Assembly (NCBI GenBank): GCA_902783065.1
Contig: CACZPV010000260.1
Coordinates: 1 to 8,918 of the forward strand
Length of the DNA stretch: 8,918 bases
Reading direction: 5' to 3'
Source of the DNA: an uncultured Ruminococcus sp.
GTDB lineage: Bacteria > Bacillota > Clostridia > Oscillospirales > Acutalibacteraceae
Shown: in pieces, positions 1 through 6,548 of the stretch
Layout: each line of letters opens with the position of its first letter
Position numbering within the stretch: position 1 is the first letter of the stretch
The notes under the pieces: model-generated
The model's input: only the letters and a program-made list of their open reading frames with translations
Databases searched by the model: none
What the model was told of the DNA's origin: nothing
Position numbers and translations under genes: made by a program

Positions 1-405
1 AATAGTGAAAATGCTTATGGCTGCTATAGTCAATGTATTGCCGATGCCGCAAACAAATATTTTGAAAGTATCGGTTCGGATTCTTATGCAGAAACAATTG
101 ATCTGAAAACTCCTGACGAAATGTACGAATATCTCGCAAGCGGTCAGCCTGTATTGATCTGGTCAACAATGTTTTTATGGGAAACCTATCCTACCGACAG
201 TTGGAAAACCAAGGATGGAAAAGAAATCAAATGGCTGTGCAACGAACATTGCTATGTCATGACCGGTATGAATACGCAAAAAACAAAAGTTGGTGTTGCT
301 GATCCTATGACAGATACAGATTCCATAACATTCTATGATGCAGAAGAATTTCTGCACCATTATCGGGAACTCGGAAGCCATGCTGTTGTTATTAACGTCA
401 GATAA
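1..405 (+). CDS. C39-like (C39_2 family) cysteine peptidase, 3' part only
   Basis: The reading frame is open from the first base of the window and ends at TAA 403-405, giving the last 134 residues; the start lies upstream. The residues match the C-terminal half of the peptidase C39_2 family common in clostridia: a GCYSQCIADAANKYF stretch near the left edge, a 'G.PVLIWSTM' strand, then NEHCYVMTGMN with the likely catalytic His, and VGVADPMTD with the Asp that usually follows it. The catalytic Cys would be N-terminal and is outside the window. Family members are usually exported or membrane-anchored papain-like enzymes, but no export signal can be seen here because the N-terminus is missing. 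The ATG at 121 is internal and not a true start. Substrate unknown. Family assignment is fairly sure. Confidence 0.85.
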   Translation, partial: NSENAYGCYSQCIADAANKYFESIGSDSYAETIDLKTPDEMYEYLASGQPVLIWSTMFLWETYPTDSWKTKDGKEIKWLCNEHCYVMTGMNTQKTKVGVADPMTDTDSITFYDAEEFLHHYRELGSHAVVINVR

Positions 406-446
406 AAAATCTCATTTACAATTATATATGCCGATATAGTATATAG

Positions 447-480
447 GGAAACGCTGATTAATTCATTAATCGGCGTTTCC
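447..480 (+). terminator. Hairpin terminator of the C39-like peptidase gene
   Basis: A 16-bp stem (447-462 with 465-480) has a single G-U pair and only a 2-base loop, so the real hairpin probably opens to a 6-base loop. It lies 41 bp after the stop codon and is followed by TTATACT, a weak T tract. Position and stem strength suggest a transcription terminator. Being nearly symmetric, it could also stop leftward transcripts. Confidence 0.65.
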
Positions 481-537
481 TTATACTAATATTAGAAAAA
501 GCAGTATATTTTCCTGTCGGGGTTTCCAGACTTCTTT

Positions 538-562
538 AAAAACAGTCCACCGGACTGTTTTT
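538..562. terminator. Symmetric hairpin with T run on both strands
   Basis: An 11-bp perfect stem (538-548 AAAAACAGTCC with 552-562 GGACTGTTTTT) encloses a 3-base loop. Because the arm ends in A and T runs, both strands show a GC stem followed by T residues. It could therefore terminate either the rightward peptidase transcript or the leftward rluB operon, whose stop is 341 bp away with no better terminator between. It is also the first unit of the hairpin run at 538-748. Confidence 0.5.
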
Positions 563-748
563 TAAATTCACCCCTTGCTTAGGGATTCTCATGCTGTTTC
601 GCTGCTTGTGCAGCGAACAAAGGTTCTGCCTTTGGAATCCGCAGCTTTTTCAAAGGCTGGCAAAACTTTTACCTTTTTCTACTGATACGCTACAGCCCCT
701 TTTTTATTGCTCAAAAAACAACTGCGGACATGCCATGCACACCCGCAG
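538..748. repeat. Run of six short hairpins, probable interspersed intergenic repeat
   Basis: Six inverted repeats follow one another: 538-548/552-562 (11 bp), 572-575/581-584 (CCCT/AGGG), 600-605/610-615 (CGCTGC/GCAGCG), 618-623/629-634 (CAAAGG/CCTTTG), 642-648/653-659 (CAGCTTT with AAGGCTG plus a G-U pair), and 722-727/743-748 (CTGCGG/CCGCAG). No credible gene is present; an open frame at 591-827 has no ribosome-binding site or recognisable protein. The wording of the sequence resembles, from memory, intergenic repeats seen many times in gut Firmicute genomes, but that could not be checked. The rest of the gap (406-446, 481-537 and 749-902) shows nothing I can name. Confidence 0.45.
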
Positions 749-902
749 CCTGAGTAATATTAAACCAGAAAAGTCTTTTATAATCTATCAAATCAACATC
801 ACGGATTCAGATCAGTACTTAAACTGAATTACTAATAATGTATGACCTCTTGCAGAGCGTCACTTAGCTCCATACAATGATTAACGAATTGGTAAGCGTT
901 TC

Positions 903-1673
903 TTAATTATTATTATTTTCATTTCTTGCCCTTAGCTTTTTCTGATAGGCATTGATGCTTCTCATTTCGTCCGGTTTTAACTCTCTCCATTTTCCCGGCT
1001 GCAACATTCCGAGCTTTAAAGGTCCAATTGCAATACGCTTTAGTCTTGCAGTTTCAAGTCCGATCGATTCGCACATTTTTCTGATCTGTCTGTTTCTGCC
1101 TTCCTCCAGAACAATTTCCAGAACCGTTCTGTCCTGTTCGGATTTGATCACACGAATCGATGCCGGCATTGACATTCTTCCTTCGATCACTACTCCTGTA
1201 GTAAGCTTTGTCAGTTGTTCCTCGGTAATTCTCGGGCGTACCGTTACCCGATATGTCTTTGAAAAATGAGTAGACGGATGACTGATCATATTGGCAAAAT
1301 CACCGTCATTGGTCATCAGCAGCATACCTTCTGATTCCCTGTCAAGTCTTCCGACCGGGAAAAGTCTTGCCGGAATATCATCCACTAATTCAGCAACACA
1401 TTTTCTGCCGCCTTCATCATTCATGGTGGTAATAAATCCTCTTGGCTTATGAAGCATTATATAGTATTTTTTTGCATCTTTCCGCAGTGTGATTTCTCTG
1501 CCCGCTACTGTGATCTTATCTCTATACGGGTCTGCCTTGTCGCCTAAACGGATTCGTTTTCCGTTAACGGTAACTGCTCCCCTTTCGATCAGTTCTTCTG
1601 CTTTTCTGCGGGAGGAAATTCCTGCATCTGCAATAATTTTCTGCACTCTTATTTTATTATCTGCCTTTTCCAT
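903..1673 (-). CDS. rluB: 23S rRNA pseudouridine synthase, RluB/RsuA family
   Basis: Encodes 256 residues. An N-terminal S4 RNA-binding domain (about residues 7-65: IRVQKIIADAGISSRRKAEELI, with VNGK at 36-39) precedes an RsuA/RluB-type pseudouridine synthase domain. The signature GRLDRESEGMLLMTNDG contains the catalytic aspartate D111, and EGRNRQIRKM is the family's conserved C-terminal motif. RluB isomerises a uridine in the peptidyl-transferase region of 23S rRNA. It is last in the leftward cluster, 66 bp after dacF, as in Bacillus where rluB follows the scpAB/dacB/spm genes. Start is ATG at 1671-1673; AAAGGA lies upstream with rather long spacing. The C-terminus is a run of asparagines encoded by repeated AAT codons, probably disordered. 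RsuA/RluE/RluF paralogues cannot be fully excluded, but context favours RluB. Confidence 0.92.
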   Translation of the reverse strand: MEKADNKIRVQKIIADAGISSRRKAEELIERGAVTVNGKRIRLGDKADPYRDKITVAGREITLRKDAKKYYIMLHKPRGFITTMNDEGGRKCVAELVDDIPARLFPVGRLDRESEGMLLMTNDGDFANMISHPSTHFSKTYRVTVRPRITEEQLTKLTTGVVIEGRMSMPASIRVIKSEQDRTVLEIVLEEGRNRQIRKMCESIGLETARLKRIAIGPLKLGMLQPGKWRELKPDEMRSINAYQKKLRARNENNNN

Positions 1674-1739
1674 ACTTCACCAATCCTTTGCTGTTCATTT
1701 CTTCCCTTTATAAAAAACAACCAAATCAATTTTTGCAGA

Positions 1740-2879
1740 TCACTGCGTACCGGTCACCAGTCTGCATGATGCAATTTCTTTTTCTCCCATCAAATATCTT
1801 ATTCTTCCGTAAATACGTCCCCTCACAGCAGGTGCATAAATAAAATGAGGTGCTTCAATCACCTCCTGAGGCTGATTTGCTTCATCTTTGCGAATTGTAA
1901 TGTCCAGTTCTTTTTCAGGCACAAGTTCAACGCTGTCATTGGTTCCGCCTACAAGCGGGACCGTGACCGTTCTGGAAGTATCACACAGACGCCTTCGTTC
2001 TACAAGGGAAAAACAATAGTCATACAACCCGCAATGATCATTCCAGTCATCGCCGTCATTCAGTGTAACAACGACCAGACGTATGCCGTCTCTCTCGCAG
2101 CAGGACGTAAGTGTTCTGCCGGCTTTTTTTGTAAAACCTGTCTTAATGCCGATACAACCCTCGCATATAGAAAGAAGCTTGTTATGATTACGAAAAGTCT
2201 GTACCTTCCCTTCAGGAGAAATATATTCAACACTAACAGTTTGCTGTGATACAATATCTGCAAAAGTATCATTTTCCATCGCATAAGCACAAAGCAGAGC
2301 CATATCATATGCCGTTGAATAATGGCCTTCGCTGTCCAGTCCTGACGGAGTTACAAACTGCGTATTTTTCATTCCAAGCTGATAGGCTTTTTCATTCATC
2401 AGTCCGGCAAATTTTTCAGCACTCCCTGCAACTGCAATTGCAGCTGCATTAGCGGCATCATTTCCTGATACTGCCATCATTCCCCTGACGAGTTGACTCA
2501 GACGAATTATCTCTCCCTCTTTAAGGTACATACTTGAGCCTTCCGCATACATCTCAGATGTTACAGTAACTGCCTTATCATTTGCCGCAGCATATTCCAG
2601 TGCAATAATCGCCGTCATAATTTTAGTAATACTGGCAATTGCTTTACGGTCATGAATATGATGTCCGTAAAGAACCTCACCGTTATCGGCACAATATACC
2701 ACTGCCGATGCAGAATGGTCTTTAATACCATCAGGATGAAAGTCTGCTGCCATTGTCGTATCTGCGAATACATCCGCAGCAGTATTATCCTCATACACAT
2801 CCGCATCCTCTGCACAACCTGCCTCAAAGAGAAAAAAAGTCATCATCAGAAGCAGTGCGATCCATTTACGTATTAACAA
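1740..2879 (-). CDS. dacF: D-alanyl-D-alanine carboxypeptidase, DacF/PBP5 type (S11 family)
   Basis: Encodes 379 residues from a TTG start at 2877-2879, chosen because AAAGGAG sits 8 bp upstream and the protein then begins with a signal peptide (LIRKWIALLLMMTFFLF). All three penicillin-binding motifs of S11 peptidases are present: S83-I-T-K86, S138-G-N140 and K246-T-G248. A short C-terminal PBP5-type region follows (about residues 305-379). The enzyme would trim the terminal D-Ala from peptidoglycan stem peptides outside the membrane; in the Firmicutes this locus type is often linked to sporulation (DacF/DacB). The segment after the hydrophobic core reads FEAGCAEDA: a poor lipobox, so either cleavage at GCA or lipid anchoring at C22 is possible. 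The frame is open upstream to an ATG at 3077, but that start has no ribosome-binding site and would bury the signal peptide. Confidence 0.9.
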   Translation of the reverse strand: MLIRKWIALLLMMTFFLFEAGCAEDADVYEDNTAADVFADTTMAADFHPDGIKDHSASAVVYCADNGEVLYGHHIHDRKAIASITKIMTAIIALEYAAANDKAVTVTSEMYAEGSSMYLKEGEIIRLSQLVRGMMAVSGNDAANAAAIAVAGSAEKFAGLMNEKAYQLGMKNTQFVTPSGLDSEGHYSTAYDMALLCAYAMENDTFADIVSQQTVSVEYISPEGKVQTFRNHNKLLSICEGCIGIKTGFTKKAGRTLTSCCERDGIRLVVVTLNDGDDWNDHCGLYDYCFSLVERRRLCDTSRTVTVPLVGGTNDSVELVPEKELDITIRKDEANQPQEVIEAPHFIYAPAVRGRIYGRIRYLMGEKEIASCRLVTGTQ

Positions 2880-2887
2880 AACTCCCG

Positions 2888-2894
2888 CTCCTTT
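2888..2894 (-). promoter_or_regulatory. Ribosome-binding site that fixes the dacF TTG start
   Basis: AAAGGAG read on the minus strand lies 8 bp before TTG 2877-2879 and directly precedes the signal-peptide codons. The in-frame ATG at 3075-3077 has only an A-rich run upstream and no Shine-Dalgarno sequence. Confidence 0.8.
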
Positions 2895-2911
2895 GCATAT
2901 CTTATCCAAGC

Positions 2912-3046
2912 CGTGGTCGTGTACTGCACGACCACGACCGTCCCATACTATATCCCCCTTCCCAATGATAATGTGCAGAGGGATGGACAAGGTCTGCTGT
3001 AAAATACAGCAATATCGCTTAATTGTTTTACAATCGTCTGATATTG
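2912..3046 (-). promoter_or_regulatory. Structured leader between gerW and dacF
   Basis: The 221-bp gap 2880-3100 contains several tight inverted repeats in the direction of dacF transcription. They are CAATATC/GATATTG (3010-3016 with 3040-3046) enclosing ATTGT/ACAAT (3022-3026 with 3030-3034), then TGCTGTA/TACAGCA (2995-3001 with 3005-3011), then a perfect GC-rich 10-bp stem (2912-2921 with 2927-2936, 5-base loop) 18 bp before the ribosome-binding site. None has a T tract, so these are not ordinary terminators. I could not find a convincing promoter in the gap. The region may be a 5' untranslated regulatory element or an RNA-processing site; no known riboswitch was recognised. Confidence 0.4.
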
Positions 3047-3100
3047 TATATGCAAATAACGGGTCGATCTGAACCATTTTTTTTTAAATATTCTGATCAG

Positions 3101-3532
3101 TTATACTTCCGGATCCTTTAGTCCTTCTTCGATTTTTTCTTCTTTTGCTTTTTCAGCTGCTTTTGGTTTGTCTTTTTTAAACAGTGACGAAATCTTATCC
3201 ACTAATTCTGGAAGCATAGCAATTGCTTTTTCATTAGTACCATTAGAAACGTTAAGAAGTTTTACATCCCCATGACTGATAGCTATAAAAGCTACAGGGT
3301 TGATTGTCACCCCGGCACCTCCTCCGCCGCCAAACAGCTTTGCCTCGGGCTGCTGTTTATTGCCAAATTCTGAACCACCGGATGCAAAACCATATGCTAT
3401 TTTTGATACAGGAATAATAGTTGTACCATCCGGTACTACGATCGGATCACCGACAATCGTATTGATATCCACCATTTGTTTAATTTTTTCAAGAGTAGTA
3501 TCCATCAATCCCTGAATAGGATGTTCACTCAT
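3101..3532 (-). CDS. gerW: GerW/YtfJ family spore protein
   Basis: Encodes 143 residues; matches the short GerW (YtfJ) family. The N-terminus HPIQGLMDTTLEKIKQMVDINTIVGDPI is highly characteristic, followed by GTTIIPVSKIAYGFASGGSEFG and a glycine-rich FGGGGGAG segment at residues 67-74. The core ends near residue 100; a Lys/Glu-rich tail (about 118-143) is probably disordered. In Bacillus subtilis the protein is made in the forespore and is needed for normal spore germination, but homologues also occur in species not known to sporulate, so the job here is open. Start ATG 3530-3532 has a modest AAGGCGG site upstream. It sits between the DUF2953 gene and dacF, an arrangement I recall as common in clostridia; DUF2953 proteins often neighbour gerW. 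Confidence 0.92.
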   Translation of the reverse strand: MSEHPIQGLMDTTLEKIKQMVDINTIVGDPIVVPDGTTIIPVSKIAYGFASGGSEFGNKQQPEAKLFGGGGGAGVTINPVAFIAISHGDVKLLNVSNGTNEKAIAMLPELVDKISSLFKKDKPKAAEKAKEEKIEEGLKDPEV

Positions 3533-3583
3533 AATTTACACCGCCTTCAAATCATTCATTATCATCTTTTTAACGCTGTTCAA

Positions 3584-3606
3584 AGCACAAAAATAAACTT
3601 TGTGCT
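3584..3606 (-). other. Hairpin in the DUF2953-gerW gap
   Basis: A perfect 8-bp inverted repeat (AGCACAAA 3584-3591 with TTTGTGCT 3599-3606, 7-base loop) lies in the 95-bp gap before gerW. No good T tract follows on the minus strand (TTGAACAG). It may be a weak attenuator or an mRNA processing or stability element, separating gerW expression from scpAB. Confidence 0.35.
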
Positions 3607-3627
3607 GTCAACTGTAGTATACTCTAT

Positions 3628-4242
3628 TTATCGTAGTTTTGCAAGTACTGCAATCATCTTGATCAATGCCGACAATACAATCGGAATAAGATACAATGGT
3701 CTGATCTTTGCTGTAAGTTCCATTTCTGCCGCAGTTTTCTCAGCAAGAAAACCTGCACTGATATCTGTATTGAACTTCTTTATAACCGAGTGTTCACGCA
3801 AAACAGAAATAACAGGATATACAGCCGAACATACATAACCGTATTTGATTGCTGTATCCGCTGCATCCTCGCCAACTACACAAATCCGTATATTAAATCT
3901 CGTAAAGTACAGATGTTTTGACAGCCCTTTAAGAACATCAACAACAACCTCACAGATTTCCTTAAGAATTTCGATCAGACCATCAAGTCCATGCCTGTCT
4001 ATCAGACGTTTTATACGTCCGGGCTGTTTTGGCTTCGGTTGTGATTTTTCCTTTTTTTCGTCCTGCTTTTTTGCGGGCTTTTTTTTCTTTTTCGGTTTTT
4101 CCGGAATCAGCTGAAACTTCAGAAAAAGATACCCGATCTTTAGTTTAACATCACCGTCATAATCCAGATATACTTTCAATGGACACATCGAAAGAATCAG
4201 TATAACGGCAATTATCACTAATATTACTTTCAGTGCCGTCAA
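3628..4242 (-). CDS. DUF2953 domain membrane-associated protein
   Basis: Encodes 204 residues of unknown function. A single N-terminal membrane segment (about residues 5-20, VILVIIAVILILSMC) is followed by LKVYLDYDGDVKLKIGYLFLKFQL, typical of the start of DUF2953 proteins. A very basic Lys/Pro-rich linker occupies about residues 48-76. The C-terminal domain (about 110-204) has the family pattern of strands around VVGEDAADTAIKYGYVCSAVYP and ends in a second hydrophobic stretch (YLIPIVLSALIKMIAVLA). The start is TTG 4240-4242, sharing TTGA with the scpB stop, so the two are almost certainly translationally coupled. DUF2953 genes usually sit next to gerW/ytfJ, which suggests an envelope or sporulation role; that is inference. 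The linker is encoded by long A runs, including one of 8, a possible slippage site. Confidence 0.8.
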   Translation of the reverse strand: MTALKVILVIIAVILILSMCPLKVYLDYDGDVKLKIGYLFLKFQLIPEKPKKKKKPAKKQDEKKEKSQPKPKQPGRIKRLIDRHGLDGLIEILKEICEVVVDVLKGLSKHLYFTRFNIRICVVGEDAADTAIKYGYVCSAVYPVISVLREHSVIKKFNTDISAGFLAEKTAAEMELTAKIRPLYLIPIVLSALIKMIAVLAKLR

Positions 4243-4814
4243 ATTTTCTCACCGCCGTCGGATTCTTCAATGATTTCGGTATTCACTTCTTCGGTACTTT
4301 CCTCATCTGCCGGAAGCGGCGGCAATTCATCCAGTGAGGAAATATTAAAGCATCTCAAAAAATGCTCTGTTGTACCATATATCAGAGGTCTGCCCGGTAA
4401 TTCCAGTCTTCCCTTTTCCTCAATCAGCTGTCTTGCAATCAGACTTGCAACCACACCTGAGCAATCCACCCCCCGCACCTGTTCAACAAATGCTTTGGTA
4501 ACCGGCTGATTATATGCAATTACCGCCAATACTTCGCTCGCCGCCTGCGAAAGAGGAGTATTCCTTCGGATATCCATTACTGTACGAATCGGATCAGCAT
4601 ATTCTTCTTCTGTACACATCTGATAACATTCCCCAAGTCTGACAATACGAATACCGCTGTGCCTTTTTTCATATTCGCTGCGCAGCTGTTCACATAAACC
4701 GACTGTTTTTTCTGTTGAAATCTCCAGCGACTGTGCAATCCTCTCAGCCTCTACAGGAGTACCGCAGGCAAAAATAATCGCTTCCACAGCGCTTTTCAGT
4801 TTTTCTTCCTTCAT
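4239..4814 (-). CDS. scpB: Segregation and condensation protein B
   Basis: Encodes 191 residues, normal for the family. ScpB is the winged-helix partner (kite subunit) that binds ScpA and, with SMC, forms the bacterial condensin that compacts and separates chromosomes. Two winged-helix units are visible. The first is at about residues 1-80 (AVEAIIFACGTPVEAERIA). The second, about 85-165, contains the hallmark LSQAASEVLAVIAYNQPVTK, VRGVDCSGVVASLIARQLI and LPGRPLIYGTTEHFLRCF. An acidic tail follows (about 170-191). ATG 4812-4814 is preceded by GGGAGGAAAG. The gene lies 81 bp after scpA and overlaps the DUF2953 gene by 4 bp. Confidence 0.96.
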   Translation of the reverse strand: MKEEKLKSAVEAIIFACGTPVEAERIAQSLEISTEKTVGLCEQLRSEYEKRHSGIRIVRLGECYQMCTEEEYADPIRTVMDIRRNTPLSQAASEVLAVIAYNQPVTKAFVEQVRGVDCSGVVASLIARQLIEEKGRLELPGRPLIYGTTEHFLRCFNISSLDELPPLPADEESTEEVNTEIIEESDGGEKI

Positions 4815-4895
4815 TTGCTTTCCTCCCGGAAGTTTTTTCCCGTTCTGACATCTGACCTGAATCCGTGAATCTGACTTGATGGAACTGTGGAAATG

Positions 4896-5615
4896 TCATG
4901 TATTCTCCTGCTTTTCACTATCAATCATATGAAGTATCTGACTTCCGTTCTCATCATCTATTCTGACACGCTTTCCCTTTATCAATTCCAATACAGCCAG
5001 AAACGTTGCCACAAGTTCACTCCGGTCATTTGCATCCTCAAAAACATTCTCATATCTGACTCTTTTTCCATGCCAGAGTTTTCTCATCACACCGACGATC
5101 TTAGAACTAACGGACACAATCCTCCTCTTTACAATACCGGAAAATGCATCTTCAGAAGGCGGTATTTTCTCTTTTCCTCTGCCAACTGCCGCAAGATATG
5201 CACCGATCAGATACATCGGCTCATGGCTGCGTTTATAGCGCATATCCGCTTTAATTTTGGCCGGTTCACGGCAAAAACTGTCAAAACTGATATTGCGGCT
5301 CAGCATTTTAGCAACGAGCTTACATTTTTTATATTCAATAAGCTGTCCTGAAAGTTCTTTCTTCATTTCCTCTGCTTCTTCATACTTAGGCAGAAGCATC
5401 GCAGATTTGATTTGTACCAAGCGGGATGCCATATCAAGAAATTCTCCTGCAATTTCCAGTTCCTGCTGCTGCATAAGATGCATATGCTCCATATACTGAT
5501 CAAGCAATTCAGAGATCATGATATCGTAGATATTCAGTTTATTTTTTTCGATCAGATGCAGCAAAAGATCCAGTGGTCCCTCAAAAGCATCCAGTCTGTA
5601 CGATATTTTTTCCAA
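4896..5615 (-). CDS. scpA: Segregation and condensation protein A (kleisin)
   Basis: Encodes 239 residues, typical of ScpA. The kleisin bridges the SMC ATPase heads and binds ScpB. The N-terminal SMC-neck-binding domain opens with YRLDAFEGPLDLLLHLIEKNKLNIYDI, a strong family signature, and continues through EFLDMASRLVQIKSAMLLPK. A middle region for ScpB binding follows. The C-terminal winged helix (about residues 165-239) includes RSELVATFLAVLELIKGKRV, which contacts the SMC head. The start is TTG 5613-5615, with GGGAG 8 bp upstream (5624-5628); no in-frame ATG fits the conserved N-terminus. Only 14 bp separate it from the stop of the M50 protease gene, so the two are co-transcribed. Confidence 0.96.
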   Translation of the reverse strand: MEKISYRLDAFEGPLDLLLHLIEKNKLNIYDIMISELLDQYMEHMHLMQQQELEIAGEFLDMASRLVQIKSAMLLPKYEEAEEMKKELSGQLIEYKKCKLVAKMLSRNISFDSFCREPAKIKADMRYKRSHEPMYLIGAYLAAVGRGKEKIPPSEDAFSGIVKRRIVSVSSKIVGVMRKLWHGKRVRYENVFEDANDRSELVATFLAVLELIKGKRVRIDDENGSQILHMIDSEKQENT

Positions 5616-5623
5616 TTTTCAAA

Positions 5624-5628
5624 CTCCC
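5624..5628 (-). promoter_or_regulatory. Ribosome-binding site supporting the scpA TTG start
   Basis: GGGAG on the minus strand lies 8 bp before TTG 5613-5615, inside the 14-bp gap after the M50 protease stop. It makes the TTG start credible without any nearby ATG. Confidence 0.7.
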
Positions 5629-5629
5629 G

Positions 5630-6322
5630 TCAATAAGCCCATGAAAAAGGCAGATACGTTATCCATGAAATAATACTGTAAAAGAAATTGCTTACAACAC
5701 TCAGTATTCCGTTAAATCCACCCATCATAATAATAACAAAAAGTCCCATTGAAATCATTTGTTCTCTCTGAGCAATCCAAAAAATTGCCTTATCAGGCAG
5801 AAATGCCATCAGAATTTTGGATCCGTCAAGCGGCGGTACAGGAATAAAATTAAATACCGCAAGACTTATATTTACAACAATCAGATATTGAAGAAAAATC
5901 AGCACATATTTGACAAACTCATTATAATCAATCACACTGTTATTGATCATTGCCAGAAAACCGCTTTGAATCAGGCTTGCCACGATTGCCGCAAGCAGAT
6001 TTGAAACAGGTCCAGCCAATGCTGTCAAAGCCATTCCCACTTTTGGATTTTTAAAATAACGTGAATCAACAGGAACAGGCTTTGCCCATCCGAATCCGAT
6101 CAGAAGCATAAGTGCCGCACCAAGATAATCAATATGTGCCAGCGGATTAAGCGTCAGTCTGCCCTGTCTTTTGGCAGTATCATCGCCGAGCTTGTATGCA
6201 ACAAATCCGTGGGCACATTCATGCAGCGGCAGTACAAGAAATATTGTCAGCAGTACTGACAGGATATACATAATGACTTCTAAAAAGTCCGTGTTTCCTG
6301 TTCGGAACAGATTAATCAGCAT
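5630..6322 (-). CDS. M50 family (site-2 protease-like) membrane metallopeptidase
   Basis: Encodes 230 residues, the usual size of the compact YwhC-like branch of site-2 proteases. It is a polytopic membrane protein with about five to six hydrophobic segments. The zinc site is visible: H34-E-C-A-H38 inside the first membrane segments, and D166 in NFIPVPPLDGSKIL, the conserved third ligand motif. Other family hallmarks are LNPLAHID (58-65), GWAKPVPV (78-85) and ALAGPVSNLL (101-110). Such enzymes cut membrane proteins within the bilayer; the substrate is unknown. It heads the scpAB cluster, a frequent clostridial arrangement. ATG 6320-6322 follows AAGGAGG at 8 bp. That site is bracketed by an inverted repeat (see 6323-6377), so translation may be structure-controlled. 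Confidence 0.92.
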   Translation of the reverse strand: MLINLFRTGNTDFLEVIMYILSVLLTIFLVLPLHECAHGFVAYKLGDDTAKRQGRLTLNPLAHIDYLGAALMLLIGFGWAKPVPVDSRYFKNPKVGMALTALAGPVSNLLAAIVASLIQSGFLAMINNSVIDYNEFVKYVLIFLQYLIVVNISLAVFNFIPVPPLDGSKILMAFLPDKAIFWIAQREQMISMGLFVIIMMGGFNGILSVVSNFFYSIISWITYLPFSWAY

Positions 6323-6377
6323 ATCGTTTTCCTCCTTTTTTCTGCCGGCTTCGTACCGTTACCGGCAGAAAAACGAT
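6323..6377 (-). promoter_or_regulatory. Nested inverted repeat around the M50 gene ribosome-binding site
   Basis: A perfect 12-bp stem (6337-6348 with 6362-6373, CTGCCGG/CCGGCAG extended by T and A runs) ends directly against the AGGAGG site (about 6331-6336). A second perfect 8-bp pair, ATCGTTTT 6323-6330 with AAAACGAT 6370-6377, spans the whole element and abuts the ATG. The two stems share bases 6370-6373, so they partly compete. No T tract follows the stem, so it is not a terminator. A role in gating translation is inferred. Confidence 0.5.
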
Positions 6378-6432
6378 CGGCAGACATACAACGTCCAATT
6401 TTATGGAGTGTTGACATTATAATAATTTGCGA

Positions 6433-6461
6433 ATTATCCGGGCTTCACGAATCCAGGTCAA
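6433..6461 (-). promoter_or_regulatory. Housekeeping-sigma promoter of the M50-scpAB operon
   Basis: On the minus strand, TTGACC (6456-6461) and GATAAT (6433-6438) are separated by exactly 17 bp, each one base from the sigma-A consensus. Transcription would begin near 6426, giving a leader of roughly 100 nt that includes the inverted repeat at 6323-6377. Confidence 0.7.
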
Positions 6462-6501
6462 GGGCAAAAAATTTACGTAACAACACGACCTAATAACAAT
6501 G

Positions 6502-6535
6502 ACGCAGAATCCTGACTATGGGCAAGATTCTGCGT
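6502..6535 (-). terminator. Hairpin terminator of the efp-CD1247-like operon
   Basis: A perfect 10-bp stem (ACGCAGAATC 6502-6511 with GATTCTGCGT 6526-6535, 14-base loop) lies 13 bp after the stop of the CD1247-like gene. On the minus strand it is followed by CATTGTTATTAGG, only moderately T-rich. Position between two operons supports a terminator; the T tract is better on the plus strand (TTTT), so strand use is uncertain. Confidence 0.55.
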
Positions 6536-6548
6536 TTTGATCTGAATA

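Noticed and set aside
591..827. Plus-strand open frame of 78 codons in the gap before rluB
   Set aside because: No ribosome-binding site, no recognisable protein features, and it overlies the hairpin run, so it is unlikely to be a gene.
2880..3077. 66-codon in-frame extension of dacF to an ATG at 3077
   Set aside because: No ribosome-binding site, would bury the signal peptide, and the sequence is dominated by inverted repeats; TTG at 2877-2879 is far better supported.
3533..3640. Sporulation sigma (F or G) promoter for gerW
   Set aside because: TTGACA and GTATA strings exist but no matching partner box at correct spacing was found, so no promoter is claimed.
4887..5351. 154-codon plus-strand open frame antisense to scpA
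   Set aside because: Shadow of the scpA coding strand; composition and lack of a start signal argue against translation.
6411..6439. Plus-strand TTGACA as a rightward promoter
   Set aside because: No acceptable -10 box at 16-18 bp and no plus-strand gene follows before 7936.
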